Below are positions 1 to 8,940 of a stretch of DNA of 64,000 bases, piece after piece; positions within the stretch are counted from its first letter, which is position 1, and each line of letters begins with the position of its first letter. The stretch spans positions 53,647 to 117,646 of the forward strand of contig JADKFA010000049.1 of the NCBI GenBank assembly GCA_016717725.1. The letters run 5' to 3'. Source of the stretch: Bacteroidota bacterium. GTDB lineage: Bacteria > Bacteroidota > Bacteroidia > AKYH767-A > OLB10. A program made the position numbers and the translations under genes. The notes below the pieces were generated by a model. That model made no database searches. It was given only the letters and a program-made list of their open reading frames with translations, and was not told where the DNA came from.

Positions 1-378
1 TTGGGTTACGATTATCGACTTTCGGGAAGAATAATTAAAGGAAAGCAATTAGGTCGTACACTTGGATTTCCCACTGCTAATATGCAATGCAATGATCCTG
101 ATCAACTCGTTCCAGCTAACGGAATTTATGCTGTGATGGTAGAGTGGAACGGGAAAATGTTGAAAGGAGCTTTGAGCATCGGACATCGTCCAACATTCGA
201 TAATGGTGAACGAACTATCGAAGTTCATATTTTGGGATTTGATGAAGACATTTATGGAGAAGCTATCACTCTGCATTTTAAACATTACCTCCGTCCTGAA
301 TTGAAATTTCATTCGGCCGATGAACTGGTTGCACAAATGCATAAAGACAAAGAGCAGTGTTATGAACTGCTTCGATGA
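1..378 (+). CDS. ribF: Riboflavin kinase domain of RibF (C-terminal part, cut by window start)
   Basis: This is the C-terminal 125 residues of a bifunctional riboflavin kinase/FAD synthetase, which phosphorylates riboflavin to FMN and adenylylates FMN to FAD in the cytoplasm. The kinase-domain signature is visible: G-R-I-I-K-G then LGRTLGFPTAN near residues 9-26, then NGIYAV and the ALSIGHRPTF segment, with a conserved ExH(I)LxFxxDIYG block. The reading frame is open to base 1, so the FAD synthetase half and the true start lie outside the window. The stop is TGA at 376-378. Identification is firm from the family motifs. Confidence 0.93.
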   Translation: MGYDYRLSGRIIKGKQLGRTLGFPTANMQCNDPDQLVPANGIYAVMVEWNGKMLKGALSIGHRPTFDNGERTIEVHILGFDEDIYGEAITLHFKHYLRPELKFHSADELVAQMHKDKEQCYELLR

Positions 379-475
379 AGTAGAAGTATCAATAGAAAGT
401 TATTTACAATTCTCTTTTGAATAAATTTTAAATTTTCTCGTTTTGTATTTGTTGTCCTGCTTAACTTCACCATTC

Positions 476-1081
476 ATGTTGAACCCAAAAATTTCCCTTG
501 TTTTCTTATTTGTCATTCTTGCTATCCATAGTCAAGGACAAACTTTGTTGGATTCTGTAATGCTCCGTCAACAAAAAACTTTTAAATCTCTTGCCACTGC
601 AACTACTCAACCTGATTCCGTTTTTAAACTCGATTTGAGTAAGCAAAAATATAAAATTGTTCCAGAGGAAATTAGAAACTTTAAAAATTTGCAAGTTTTA
701 AAGTTGTCAAGAAATAAATTAACAGAGATTCCGGAATGGATTGGAGAATTGAAAAACTTACAAGTGTTGGATTTGAGTTATAATAATTTAAAGATGTTGC
801 CCGATTCTATAGGGAATTGTACTCAATTAGTACATTTGGGATTGAATCGAAATGTAATTGAAACTTTGCCGCATACTATTGGTCGACTTGAATTTTTAGA
901 GGTGATTGAATTATGGGATAATGAAATTATTGCATTGCCCGAAGAGATTAAACATCTGCATAATTTAAAAACATTGGAGTTAAGAGGGATTTTATTTTCA
1001 CAGGAAGAACAAGAGCAAATTTATAACTTATTGCCCGAAACAAATGTGTTTTTTTCACCAAGCTGTAATTGTAAAAATTAA
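476..1081 (+). CDS. Secreted leucine-rich-repeat protein
   Basis: A protein of about 201 residues. The ATG at 476 is preferred over the upstream in-frame TTG at 443 because it begins directly with a signal peptide (MLNPKISLVFLFVILAIHSQG, cleavage expected after SQGQ). The mature part carries about five typical 23-residue leucine-rich repeats (pattern LxxLPxxIGxLxxLxxLxLxxN) from about residue 60 to 170, ending in a Cys-containing tail (SCNCKN). LRRs bind proteins, but the partner cannot be deduced. No T9SS sorting domain is visible, so a periplasmic or surface location is only inferred from the signal peptide. It stands alone between ribF and a PaiB-like gene. Confidence 0.8.
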   Translation: MLNPKISLVFLFVILAIHSQGQTLLDSVMLRQQKTFKSLATATTQPDSVFKLDLSKQKYKIVPEEIRNFKNLQVLKLSRNKLTEIPEWIGELKNLQVLDLSYNNLKMLPDSIGNCTQLVHLGLNRNVIETLPHTIGRLEFLEVIELWDNEIIALPEEIKHLHNLKTLELRGILFSQEEQEQIYNLLPETNVFFSPSCNCKN

Positions 1082-1150
1082 TTAGACTGTCATAATGATT
1101 CGCGACAGTAATTATAATTTGATAATTTTGTAGAACTTATTTATTAGATA

Positions 1151-1767
1151 ATGTACGCACCTTCACACTATAGTATAAAAAACCAGGAGCAGCTTTTGGC
1201 GTTTATTAAGGAGTTCCCATTTGCGGTTTTTATTTTGAAGGAAGATGAATTCCCATTGGCAACACATATTCCCATGGAAGTGGTGATGGAAGATGATAAA
1301 CTATTTTTATACGGACATATTTCTAACATGAATCCACAAGCTTCCTTTATCGAGAAGGAAGGAGTGAAAGCCTTAGCAGTTTTTTTTCTGCAGGACATAC
1401 GTACGTTTCTTCTTCTTGGTATAGTCACCCCAATGTTTCAACTTGGAATTATAGAGCAGTTCATGTAAGTGGGAATTTAACAGCTCTTTCTTTAGATGAG
1501 TTCAAAGCGCATTTATATAGAATGCAAAACAGCTATGAAAAAGAACAAGAAAAACCTGCATTAGCAGAAAATTTACCCGATGGACTTTTCGAAAAATTTA
1601 TCAAAGCCATTCGCGGATTTAAAATTGAAGTTGTAAAGATGGAAGGAGCTTGGAAGCTTAGTCAAAATAGAAATGAAGAAGATCATCAAGCAATTATTGA
1701 AGAATTGCAAAAATCAAACGATGCAGGAGCGCAGGAAATTGCGAAAGAAATGAAAAATAGAAAGTAG
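1151..1767 (+). CDS. PaiB-family FMN-binding protein, frame broken in a T8 run
   Basis: Two frames together encode one protein of about 205 residues of the FMN-binding split-barrel PaiB family. In Bacillus this family includes a negative regulator of sporulation and protease genes. The N-terminal frame (from ATG 1151) gives MYAPSHYSIKN and reads through KALAVF. After the T8 run at 1380-1387 the other frame continues with GHTYVSSSWYSHPNVSTWNY, the family signature, and then NLPDGLFEKFIKAIRGFKIEV, where PaiB proteins carry a conserved GF-I-E segment. The break is a one-base homopolymer change and is most likely a sequencing error. A candidate -7 box TAATTTTG lies at 1123-1130. Flavin binding is inferred from family only. 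Confidence 0.75.
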
Positions 1768-1814
1768 ATTTTTGTTTTTAGAAGATGGAAAACAAGGAAA
1801 GTATATTTTTTTAC

Positions 1815-2264
1815 TTAGAGTAACTTTTCAAAACATTTACTGGCTTCTACTCCTGCATACTGCCCATAATTGGGAATGAGTTTGTAATTATTTTTAGTAT
1901 AAAGTTGAATCGCTTCGGGTTGTTTTTCTCCCGTTTCCAAAATGCATTTTTTATATCCTAGTTCTTTCGCCCATTTTTCAAGTTCATTTAAAACGAGTGA
2001 AGCAATACCTTCTCCTCGATTTTTTAGTGGAACAAACATCCTTTTCACTTCCATGGTTTGCGAATCCCATTCTTTGATGGCGCCACATCCCACCGCTTCT
2101 GAATTTTCATAGGCAACCACCACATATTTTATACTATCCGATTTATTGTACTGTGCATAAAATGCATGATCTTCACCGTCTCTTACTTTTAATTCAAGAT
2201 CAAGGTCTCGAACCAGTAGTTGAAAATCTGGATGGTTTGAATTCGTTCTTTTAAGTGTTATCAT
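1815..2264 (-). CDS. GNAT-family N-acetyltransferase
   Basis: A 149-residue single-domain GNAT protein, which would transfer an acetyl group from acetyl-CoA to an unknown amine. The fold is recognisable: VVAYENSEAVGCGAIKEW (strands 2-3), then MEVKRMFVPLKNRGEGIASLVLNELEKWA, which contains strand 4 and the acetyl-CoA pyrophosphate loop (R-G-E-G-I-A, a variant of Q/RxxGxG/A), then a C-terminal strand with CILETGEKQPEAIQLYTKNNYKLIPNYG. Length is normal for the family. It is a single gene transcribed opposite to its left neighbour. Substrate cannot be predicted. Confidence 0.88.
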   Translation of the reverse strand: MITLKRTNSNHPDFQLLVRDLDLELKVRDGEDHAFYAQYNKSDSIKYVVVAYENSEAVGCGAIKEWDSQTMEVKRMFVPLKNRGEGIASLVLNELEKWAKELGYKKCILETGEKQPEAIQLYTKNNYKLIPNYGQYAGVEASKCFEKLL

Positions 2265-2382
2265 TTAATGAGGAGGCATATTGATTTTTTTTTTGATTCT
2301 CATTTTCGCTTTGGATTAAATTAATTCAAAGATTAGTTGAGGCTTTAATCAAAATACTATTATTTTTTTGGTGATGTCAATC

Positions 2383-3312
2383 TTAATCAGAAATGACAAT
2401 TTTGCCGACTGATCTAATTTCATGATTTTCTTTTATTTCATAAAAATAAAGTCCGGCACTTAAGTTCTCTCTCTTCAATATAATTTGACTGCCAAAAATA
2501 TGTGTAATGGTCTTACATTTTTGCCCAAAAGAATTGTAAAAACTTAGTTCCCCGTTGATGAGTGAAGGTTCAATTTGAAATTCAGTATTTGAAAAAAATG
2601 GATTTGGGGAAATTGAAACAATTGATTTTGTCTTATTTTCTACCATTCCAACAGCTAAGTTACATGTCGGTCCAATTACAGGAAAATAAGAAGTATCATT
2701 TAAACTGAAACAAGTTAAGTTAAATCCACAACCAAGAGACACTTGCATGGGTTCAATTAATCCAGATGAGTGGCCAATTCCCTCAATTAAAAATTGTGAC
2801 AAAGTATTTCCAGTAAGCATAAATCTTTTTCGATATCCGTAAGGAGTATAGATACTATCTATACTCGTTACACTGACAGTTGTATCTTCATTATTGTAAG
2901 TTAGTGGCAAAGAATCTCCAACATTAAGATTGAAATCATAAATTAGGTTTTCTATAGTATTTCCAGGTGTCAAAATATACATTTGTTTGGCAGATGAACG
3001 AAGAAAGAAGGAAGGGAATTGGTAAATATAATTATAGAAATAACTAATGCAATTCGGATCTCCAAAAGATTGAACTGTACCAATCCCTTTTCTAAAAATT
3101 TTCTTGTAAATAACAGAGTTTACCGTAGTATCTCCATTGCTGTAATAGTTATAGTCTTCAAATTGAATACAAGTAGGACTCGGATAAGGGCAGCCACTAT
3201 GTAATTGCCAATTGGGATTGTTTTGCAAATAGTCGTTTGTTTGAGAAAACACGAGTGAATTAACCATAAAAAAGATAACTAATAGTGAATAAATAAAAAG
3301 TCTTGATTTCAT
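2383..3312 (-). CDS. Secreted protein with T9SS type A sorting domain
   Basis: A 309-residue protein with a clear N-terminal signal peptide (MKSRLFIYSLLVIFFMVNSLVFSQ). The middle region (about residues 30-225) is Cys- and Tyr-rich and has no domain I recognise. The C-terminal 75 residues match the T9SS type A sorting domain: SISPNPF near the start of the domain, a central GxxLSFYNSFGQK strand and LSAGLYFYEIK near the end. Export through Sec and then the type IX machine encoded further right is the inferred route. The function of the passenger part is unknown. Confidence 0.8.
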   Translation of the reverse strand: MKSRLFIYSLLVIFFMVNSLVFSQTNDYLQNNPNWQLHSGCPYPSPTCIQFEDYNYYSNGDTTVNSVIYKKIFRKGIGTVQSFGDPNCISYFYNYIYQFPSFFLRSSAKQMYILTPGNTIENLIYDFNLNVGDSLPLTYNNEDTTVSVTSIDSIYTPYGYRKRFMLTGNTLSQFLIEGIGHSSGLIEPMQVSLGCGFNLTCFSLNDTSYFPVIGPTCNLAVGMVENKTKSIVSISPNPFFSNTEFQIEPSLINGELSFYNSFGQKCKTITHIFGSQIILKRENLSAGLYFYEIKENHEIRSVGKIVISD

Positions 3313-3386
3313 AATTAAAGGTTTAAACTAAGCTTATTCAAAAGTAAGCTTAAATACAATTCCAATTACTATTAAGAATTGGTTTT

Positions 3387-4554
3387 TTGCAATTATCTTT
3401 ATCACCTTATAATATAGGTATTGGATCAAGACAAAACGTTATCACCTGGCCGACTGGCCTGGGTAAAACGAAGCATCATAAATCGGCCATGTTCGGTTTG
3501 ACGGTGATTGCCCTTTCCATTTTTGTTGCCGTTTTTTGCTATGTTTTGGTTCCCGATAATAGTCCCGATTCTAACTCGATGAACCTACAAGTGAGTTTGC
3601 AATCTCCAGGAACTTCAATTTCCTTTTTAAGAATTCCAAAACAAAGCGATCAAGAAAAGTCAATGCTTAGTAAATGGTGGGGTGGGAGTCCATCTACACA
3701 TAAATTCATTCCTTTATATGAATGGAAAGTACTTCGTGATTCTCTTTTTTATAGAGAATATGCATGATTATTCTAGTCCGGGTGAACCGGGTGTAGTGTC
3801 TTTAGCAAGTTTGTTGGAAAGTGAAAACACGTTGACAAGTCCCACAAAAACGATTTCCGCTGAGCAGTTTATCACTTTAAAAACATTTTACTTAGGTACT
3901 GATCGGTTTGGTCGTGACTTATTAAGTCGATTAATGGTGGCTACCCGAGTTTCATTATCTGTTGGATTAATCGCCGTTGTGATCTCCTTGTTCATCGGTA
4001 TCGGATTGGGTTCTCTCGCTGGATTTTACCGTGGATGGGTCGATAAAATTATTTTATGGTTCATTAATGTGATCTGGTCCATTCCGACTTTATTATTGGT
4101 GGTTGCTATCACCATGGCTTTGGGAAAAGGTTTTGTTCAGGTTTTCATTGCAGTAGGACTCACCATGTGGGTGGAGGTGGCTCGATTGGTTCGAGGTCAG
4201 TTTTTTTCTTTGCGTGAACAGCAATACGTGGAAGCAGGTAGGGCATTAGGATTTAATGATAGTCGCATAATTCTCCGTCATATTCTCCCTAATATTATCG
4301 GGCCGGTCATCGTGATTGCAGCTTCAAATTTTGCATCGGCTATTTTGCTTGAAGCAGGTTTGAGTTTTTTGGGGATGGGTGCGCAACCACCCACACCGAG
4401 TTGGGGAATGATGATCAAAGAAAACTATTCTTATATCGTGGTCGATGCTGCTTGGCTGGCTATTTTCCCTGGGGTAGCCATCGCATTAATGGTGCTCTCA
4501 TTTACATTATTGGGGAATGGCTTGCGGGATGCTTTCGATACCCGAAGTACATAA
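3387..4554 (+). CDS. ABC transporter permease, DppC/OppC type, with a frameshift
   Basis: An inner-membrane permease of a peptide/nickel-type ABC importer. The first frame (from TTG 3387, start uncertain) encodes the first transmembrane helix (SAMFGLTVIALSIFVAVFCYV) and the periplasmic loop, ending at 3767. The second frame (through 4554) carries the hallmark TDRFGRDLLSRLMVATRVSLSVG, five further membrane segments, and the cytoplasmic EAA loop EAGRALGFNDSRIILRHILPN that docks the ATPase. The frames swap near the T6 run at 3745-3750, most likely a one-base sequencing error. The partner permease, binding protein and ATPase are not adjacent. The N-terminus is unusual (preceding residues do not resemble the family), so the start may also be damaged. 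Confidence 0.8.
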
Positions 4555-4696
4555 ATTTCTTATTTCGATCTCTTATTTTTAGTTAAAATTTGCTTCACTA
4601 AAGTGTTCGAATACTTTGTCGATGGTATAAAATTGGTGTGAATTGAGAAAGCCATCTGAACTTAAAATCCACTCTTATAAAAATAGAGCCCATAAA

Positions 4697-4725
4697 AAAA
4701 GGTCACCTCATAGAGATGACCTTTT
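4697..4725 (-). terminator. Rho-independent terminator of the SWIB gene
   Basis: A 13-bp stem with a 3-nt loop: AAAAGGTCACCTC at 4697-4709 pairs with GAGATGACCTTTT at 4713-4725 (one G-T wobble). Read on the minus strand it is followed by a T7 run (4694-4700 complement) and lies about 20 nt after the stop of the SWIB-domain gene. Confidence 0.8.
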
Positions 4726-4743
4726 CTATACTATTCTTAAGGA

Positions 4744-5246
4744 TTAAGAAAGGTGCTTGTTAACAAGCTTAGTCATTTCAAACATTGAAACTTGACCTCT
4801 TCCTCCGAAAACAACTTTCAATTTATCATCAGCATTGATCATACGACGATTTTTCTTGTCTTGTAAGTTGTTCTTTTTTAATATAACCCCAGATTTTTTT
4901 AACTACTTCAGTACGTGGAACTGCTCCAGCACCAATAACCGCAGCCAATGAAGAGCTTGGAGTCATTGCTTTCATGAAAGCAGCATTAGGAGTACGTTTT
5001 ACTTTAGCTTTCTTAGGAGCAGCAGCTTTTTCGCAGCTTTCTTAGGAGCAGCTTTTTTCGCAGCTTTCTTAGACAGCAGCTTTCTTAGCGGCTTTCTTGG
5101 GCAGCTTTCTTGCCTTTTAGGACAGCTTTCTTTGCAGCCTTTTAGGAGCAGCTCTTTGCAGCTTTTAGGACGGCTTTCTTTGCAGCTTTTTAGGAGCAGC
5201 TTTCTTTGTAGCCTTCTTAGCAGGCTTTGCTTTTTTTAGTTGCCAT
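4744..5246 (-). CDS. SWIB/MDM2-domain protein with a histone-H1-like Lys/Ala-rich N-terminus, frame broken
   Basis: Reading the minus strand from ATG 5246 to TAA 4744 reconstructs about 165 residues. The N-terminal half is a repetitive KKAAKKAAPKKA tail of histone-H1 type. The C-terminal half reads TPNAAFMKAMTPSSSLAAVIG, AVPRTEVVKKIWGYI, KKNNLQDKKNRRMINADDKL and VFGGRGQVSMFEMTKLVNKH, a complete SWIB domain. No continuous frame survives. There is a one-base excess in the A6 run at 4874-4879 and several slips inside the Lys/Ala repeat (about 5030-5240), which is exactly where repetitive purine-rich sequence is hard to read. Bacterial SWIB proteins of this build are thought to be nucleoid-associated, which is inference here. 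Confidence 0.75.
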
Positions 5247-5446
5247 TGTTTTTTTTTGTTTAATGAGATTGAATGGTGCTAATTTATCTCAGTAATAATT
5301 TCATAGGGCGGTATTCCTAATAATTTATTAACAATGCAGGAGTGCGAAATTGTTAGTTTCAGAGGGGGCTCAGAGGGGAAATTATTTTCTTATTTTTTTA
5401 GATTTTTTTTACGAGATAAAAATGTGGTTTTTCAGAGGAGAAATGA

Positions 5447-6349
5447 TTAATTTTTATGATGATGTAATAATACCATCCACGCCTCGTGAGTGTCCCCTTT
5501 TTCGAGTAAGTGATGGGCTGCTAGGTGTACCGCCATTGTTAAATTCTCTCTATCACCTTGCAGTGTGTCGAAGAATTTTTTCACGTCTTCACGGTTCGAG
5601 TATGCAAAAATATCCTCTGTAGAAGGTATGTTTTCGGTGTTTCCAAGTAGTCCCAAATCGTTTCCTGTAAGAATTTTACTCGTCCTGATTGCTTCAGGAA
5701 GTGCATCAACACCCATCCCCAAAGTGGTAAGTGGCTTGGGAACGACAAATAATCCTTTGGCAGCTCTGCTGTACCAATTCCCACCCAAACGTGCAACCTG
5801 ATCGATCTTAAATGGGTCGATGGCTCCCTTTTCATCCAACACATCTTCCCGAATATGCATCAAAACGATTTCGCAAATAACCAACATGGCAGCACCACCC
5901 TTGGTTCCGGTTTCAATAATTTGCTTGACCTTACACTCCATCTGAGCTGGTGACTCAAGTACGCGCGGGGGTTTAACTAGAACCGAATCTTGCATCGTGA
6001 AACCTGATTTAACAAATTCATTTACTCCTTTTGGATACTCCGTACTGGCTAACGACATCTGTTGTACCATGTCGTAGCTTACTATATTAATTACCACCTC
6101 ATCAATTTCGCGAACATTATCTAATGTGTTTTTAGTGGCGCCATCACGTCCACGTAATGCCGGACTAAATATTAAAGTTGCCGGATTGGATCCAAAGGCA
6201 TTGAAAAAACTAAACGGACTCAAGTTCACATTTCCGTTTTTATCGATGGTACTAGCAAAGGCAATAGGGCGAGGTGCCACCGCTCCTAATAGGTACGCGT
6301 GCATTTCCTGGGTCTTAATTTCAGCGGGATTTACGGTTCTAAATGACAT
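5447..6349 (-). CDS. Flavin reductase-like (FMN-binding split barrel) protein
   Basis: A 300-residue protein of the flavin reductase-like domain family (DIM6/NTAB type). Recognisable features are GAVAPRPIAFASTIDKNGNVNLSPFSFFNAFGSNPATLIFSP near residues 22-64, the usual FMN-binding start of the domain, then DNVREIDEVVINIVSYDM and a GIAGxY-like later segment RLGGNWYSRA. The C-terminal third is an extension beyond the barrel with no assigned role. It probably binds FMN and acts as a cytoplasmic oxidoreductase or flavin carrier. Substrate unknown. Monocistronic. Confidence 0.85.
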   Translation of the reverse strand: MSFRTVNPAEIKTQEMHAYLLGAVAPRPIAFASTIDKNGNVNLSPFSFFNAFGSNPATLIFSPALRGRDGATKNTLDNVREIDEVVINIVSYDMVQQMSLASTEYPKGVNEFVKSGFTMQDSVLVKPPRVLESPAQMECKVKQIIETGTKGGAAMLVICEIVLMHIREDVLDEKGAIDPFKIDQVARLGGNWYSRAAKGLFVVPKPLTTLGMGVDALPEAIRTSKILTGNDLGLLGNTENIPSTEDIFAYSNREDVKKFFDTLQGDRENLTMAVHLAAHHLLEKGDTHEAWMVLLHHHKN

Positions 6350-6515
6350 ATTTTCTTAATTGATTGATTTTAGGGTGCTAAATTCAGAAAGTATCCGGTA
6401 TAATCATGCCTTTATTGCTAAAAAGATTGTTATTTTTGCCCTCCGATTGGAAGGAATGCAGATTATTCTTCGTTCTGGATCAAAAGGGAAGTTCTTTATC
6501 TTCATTATTGAAATC

Positions 6516-6596
6516 GCGCACGTGGCGTAATTGGTAGCCGCGCCAGACTTAGGATCTGGTGCCGCACGGGTGGGGGTTCGAGTCCCTCCATGCGCA
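6516..6596 (+). tRNA. tRNA-Leu (anticodon TAG)
   Basis: A type II tRNA of 81 nt without an encoded CCA. Acceptor GCGCACG at the 5' end pairs with CATGCGC near the 3' end, with one C-A mismatch at pair 6-67. The anticodon stem CCAGA/TCTGG encloses loop CTTAGGA, giving anticodon TAG (6550-6552) for leucine CUA-family codons. A long variable arm (GGTGCCGCACGGGTG region) and the T arm with loop TTCGAGT and stem GGGGG/CCCTC complete it. The D arm is GTGGCGTAATTGGTAGCCGC. Confidence 0.93.
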
Positions 6597-6600
6597 CAAT

Positions 6601-6626
6601 CAGCTCCGATCCGAAGATCGGAGCTG
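6601..6626 (+). terminator. Hairpin immediately after tRNA-Leu
   Basis: A perfect 11-bp stem CAGCTCCGATC (6601-6611) / GATCGGAGCTG (6616-6626) with loop CGAA, four bases after the tRNA. It is followed by GCTTTAATG, a weak T tract, so it may terminate or define the tRNA 3' end. Confidence 0.6.
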
Positions 6627-6746
6627 GCTTTAATGAATGGAATGTAATTGGTCCCAAAAGTGAAGAGGTTTGCTTCGCTATTGGAATAATTGCTAAAACA
6701 ATGAATCACTATATTATAATATAGAATTTTCTAACATGACATCCAC

Positions 6747-6777
6747 TTTGTCGCCATGAGATGGTATGTTAGGTTTA
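6747..6777 (+). promoter_or_regulatory. Bacteroidota-type promoter of the tig-clpP unit
   Basis: TTTG at 6747-6750 and TAGGTTTA at 6770-6777 separated by 19 bp match the Bacteroidota -33/-7 consensus (TTTG, about 19-21 bp, TANNTTTG) except for the last base. The predicted transcript would start about 20 nt before the tig ATG at 6803. Confidence 0.65.
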
Positions 6778-6802
6778 TAAATAAGTAACTCCATTTAATA
6801 CT

Positions 6803-8170
6803 ATGAATATTTTACAAGAAAACATCGATACACTAAATGCAGTGTTGAAGGTGCAGTTAACGCCTGAAGATTATAAGCCGCAGGTGGATGATGCTATCCG
6901 TAAATATAAGAAAAAAGCTTCGATGCCAGGTTTTCGTCCCGGTCATGTGCCTGAAAACTTAGTGCGTAAAATGTATGGTAAGTCGGTTTTGGTAGATGAG
7001 CTGAACCGTATCGTAGCCGATTCTGTCGATAAATTCATTACCGATAATAAACTCAATGTATTGGGAAATCCAATGCCAAAGCCCGATAACGATTTTGAAA
7101 TGAATTGGGATAAACCCGAAAATTTTGAATTCGCTTTCGATTTAGCCTTGGCTCCAGAAGTGAATTTGTCCTTACCACCATCTCATACTTTTACTGCCTA
7201 TGATGTACAGGTGGAAGAGAAATCCATCGATGAAGAAATCGACAAACTAGCTCGCCGCTTTGGAAATTATACGAGCCCAGAAGTAACCGATGCCGATTGC
7301 TCTGTGTATGGTACTTTCCGCGAAGTAGACGCTGCCAGAAATGTTTTGGAAGGTGGACATACCCATCAAGCTTTTATGACCATCAATAATATTGCGAATG
7401 AAACCGCTCGTAATAAGTTTTATGGTGTTAAAGTTTCTGATAGTATTATTTTTAATCCAGTAGCCGACATTCGTATCGAATCTGAGGTAAAGTATTTGTT
7501 AGGGATCAAGGAAGGTAATGTGTCGGACTATGACAAAGATTTTGAATTTACCATAGAGCGTATTAATAAAGTAGAGAAGGCAGAGTTTAATCAGGCATTG
7601 TTTGATCAGGTTTATGGCGAAAATGTAGTAACGGATATAGCCAGCTTCCGTGAAAAAATTCGTGGTGAGATTGCTCAAGGATACGGTTATGAATCTGAAA
7701 ATTCATTGAGACATGAAATGGAAGATGTACTTTTGAAGGAAGCAAATCTGACTTTACCCGATGAGTTCTTGAAAAGATGGTTGAAGCAAAGCAATGAGAA
7801 AATTACCGATGAACAGTTGGTTAATGAATACCATCAATATGCTCGCGACCTTAAATGGAGGTTGATCGAGAATAAGATCTATGCAGATCAAAACATGACC
7901 ATTAATAAAGAAGAGATTGAAAATTACGCAAGAACCATGATCATCGATCAGTATATGCGTTATGGACAAGCGCATATGTTGGATGAGGAGAAGTTGAAAG
8001 AGATGACCATAAAATATGTAAGTAACCAAGAATCAGTGCAAAGAATTGTAGAAAGCTTAAGTGGAAGAAAAGTGTTCGAATACCTGAACCAAATCGTAAC
8101 GAAAGACGTTAAAAAGATAGCCCATGAAGAATATGTTGACCTCATGAGCCGTCATAAACACCAACATTAA
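6803..8170 (+). CDS. tig: Trigger factor
   Basis: A 455-residue ribosome-bound chaperone that shields nascent chains at the tunnel exit. The ribosome-binding domain is at the N-terminus, with the signature loop GFRPGHVPENLV near residues 42-54 (GFRxGxxP). A degenerate central domain (residues about 140-240) replaces the classical FKBP-type prolyl isomerase, and the C-terminal helical arms follow. The tail is His-rich (RHKHQH). Bacteroidota trigger factors characteristically diverge in the middle domain, so isomerase activity is doubtful. It is followed after 33 bp by clpP, the usual proteostasis arrangement, with an upstream promoter at 6747-6777. Confidence 0.95.
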   Translation: MNILQENIDTLNAVLKVQLTPEDYKPQVDDAIRKYKKKASMPGFRPGHVPENLVRKMYGKSVLVDELNRIVADSVDKFITDNKLNVLGNPMPKPDNDFEMNWDKPENFEFAFDLALAPEVNLSLPPSHTFTAYDVQVEEKSIDEEIDKLARRFGNYTSPEVTDADCSVYGTFREVDAARNVLEGGHTHQAFMTINNIANETARNKFYGVKVSDSIIFNPVADIRIESEVKYLLGIKEGNVSDYDKDFEFTIERINKVEKAEFNQALFDQVYGENVVTDIASFREKIRGEIAQGYGYESENSLRHEMEDVLLKEANLTLPDEFLKRWLKQSNEKITDEQLVNEYHQYARDLKWRLIENKIYADQNMTINKEEIENYARTMIIDQYMRYGQAHMLDEEKLKEMTIKYVSNQESVQRIVESLSGRKVFEYLNQIVTKDVKKIAHEEYVDLMSRHKHQH

Positions 8171-8203
8171 TCTTATTCTAAACCTTAATCTTTAAAATAA
8201 TCT

Positions 8204-8887
8204 ATGGACTTCCGTAAAGAATTTACCAAGTATGCAGTGAAACATCGTGGCATGAGTAGTAATGGTGTGGATAGTTACATCAGCTCCGTGTATGCCGATT
8301 ATATTTCTCCTACAATTATTGAGGAGCGTCAGTTAAATGTTGCCCAAATGGACGTGTTTTCACGTTTGATGATGGATCGTATTATCTTTTTAGGCGTTGG
8401 TATCAATGATTATGTAGCTAACATTATTCAAGCTCAACTGTTGTTTTTGGAATCTTCAGATGCGAAAAGAGATATTACCATTTATATTAATAGTCCAGGT
8501 GGATCGGTATATGCAGGTTTAGGTATTTATGATACGATGCAATACATTCAACCCGATGTTTCTATTGTATGTACCGGAATCGCAGCATCAATGGCCGCCG
8601 TTCTTTTATGTTCTGGTGCTAGCGGAAAACGTAGCGCTTTAAAGCATAGTCGAGTGATGATTCACCAGCCAATGGGTGGTGCAGAAGGTCAAGCTTCCGA
8701 CATCGAAATTACAGCAAGAGAAATTCAAAAATTGAAAAAGGAGCTTTATGAAATCATTTCCCAACATAGCGGAAAGGATTATGAGCAAGTGTGGAAAGAT
8801 TCTGATCGTGATTATTGGATGACCGCTCAGGAAGCCAAAGAGTATGGAATGATCGATGAAGTCCTCTTTAAAACGAGAACTAAATAA
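8204..8887 (+). CDS. clpP: ATP-dependent Clp protease proteolytic subunit
   Basis: A 227-residue serine protease that forms the tetradecameric chamber of ClpXP/ClpAP. Catalytic residues are visible: Ser129 in TGIAASMAAVLL, His154 in RVMIHQPMGG, with the oxyanion segment INSPGGSV at residues 96-102, and an Asp in the DRDYWMTAQEA region. Length is slightly above the usual 195-210 because of an extended N-terminal propeptide-like part. It lies 33 bp after tig and ends at a strong terminator. clpX follows only after a 205-bp spacer and probably has its own promoter. Confidence 0.96.
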   Translation: MDFRKEFTKYAVKHRGMSSNGVDSYISSVYADYISPTIIEERQLNVAQMDVFSRLMMDRIIFLGVGINDYVANIIQAQLLFLESSDAKRDITIYINSPGGSVYAGLGIYDTMQYIQPDVSIVCTGIAASMAAVLLCSGASGKRSALKHSRVMIHQPMGGAEGQASDIEITAREIQKLKKELYEIISQHSGKDYEQVWKDSDRDYWMTAQEAKEYGMIDEVLFKTRTK

Positions 8888-8904
8888 TTTCAAAATATAG
8901 TCTT

Positions 8905-8936
8905 AAAACCGATCCTCCATTGGGCGGATCGGTTTT
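8905..8936 (+). terminator. Terminator after clpP
   Basis: AAAACCGATCC (8905-8915) pairs perfectly with GGATCGGTTTT (8926-8936) around a 10-nt loop, 17 nt after the clpP stop. The terminal T run belongs to the stem. It could work on either strand. Confidence 0.75.
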
Positions 8937-8940
8937 ATGC

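Noticed and set aside
6404..6709. 101-codon minus-strand ORF across the tRNA-Leu
   Set aside because: Its central part is the antisense of the tRNA and reads GTRTPTRAAPDPKSGAATNY, a well-known false-protein artefact of tRNA genes.
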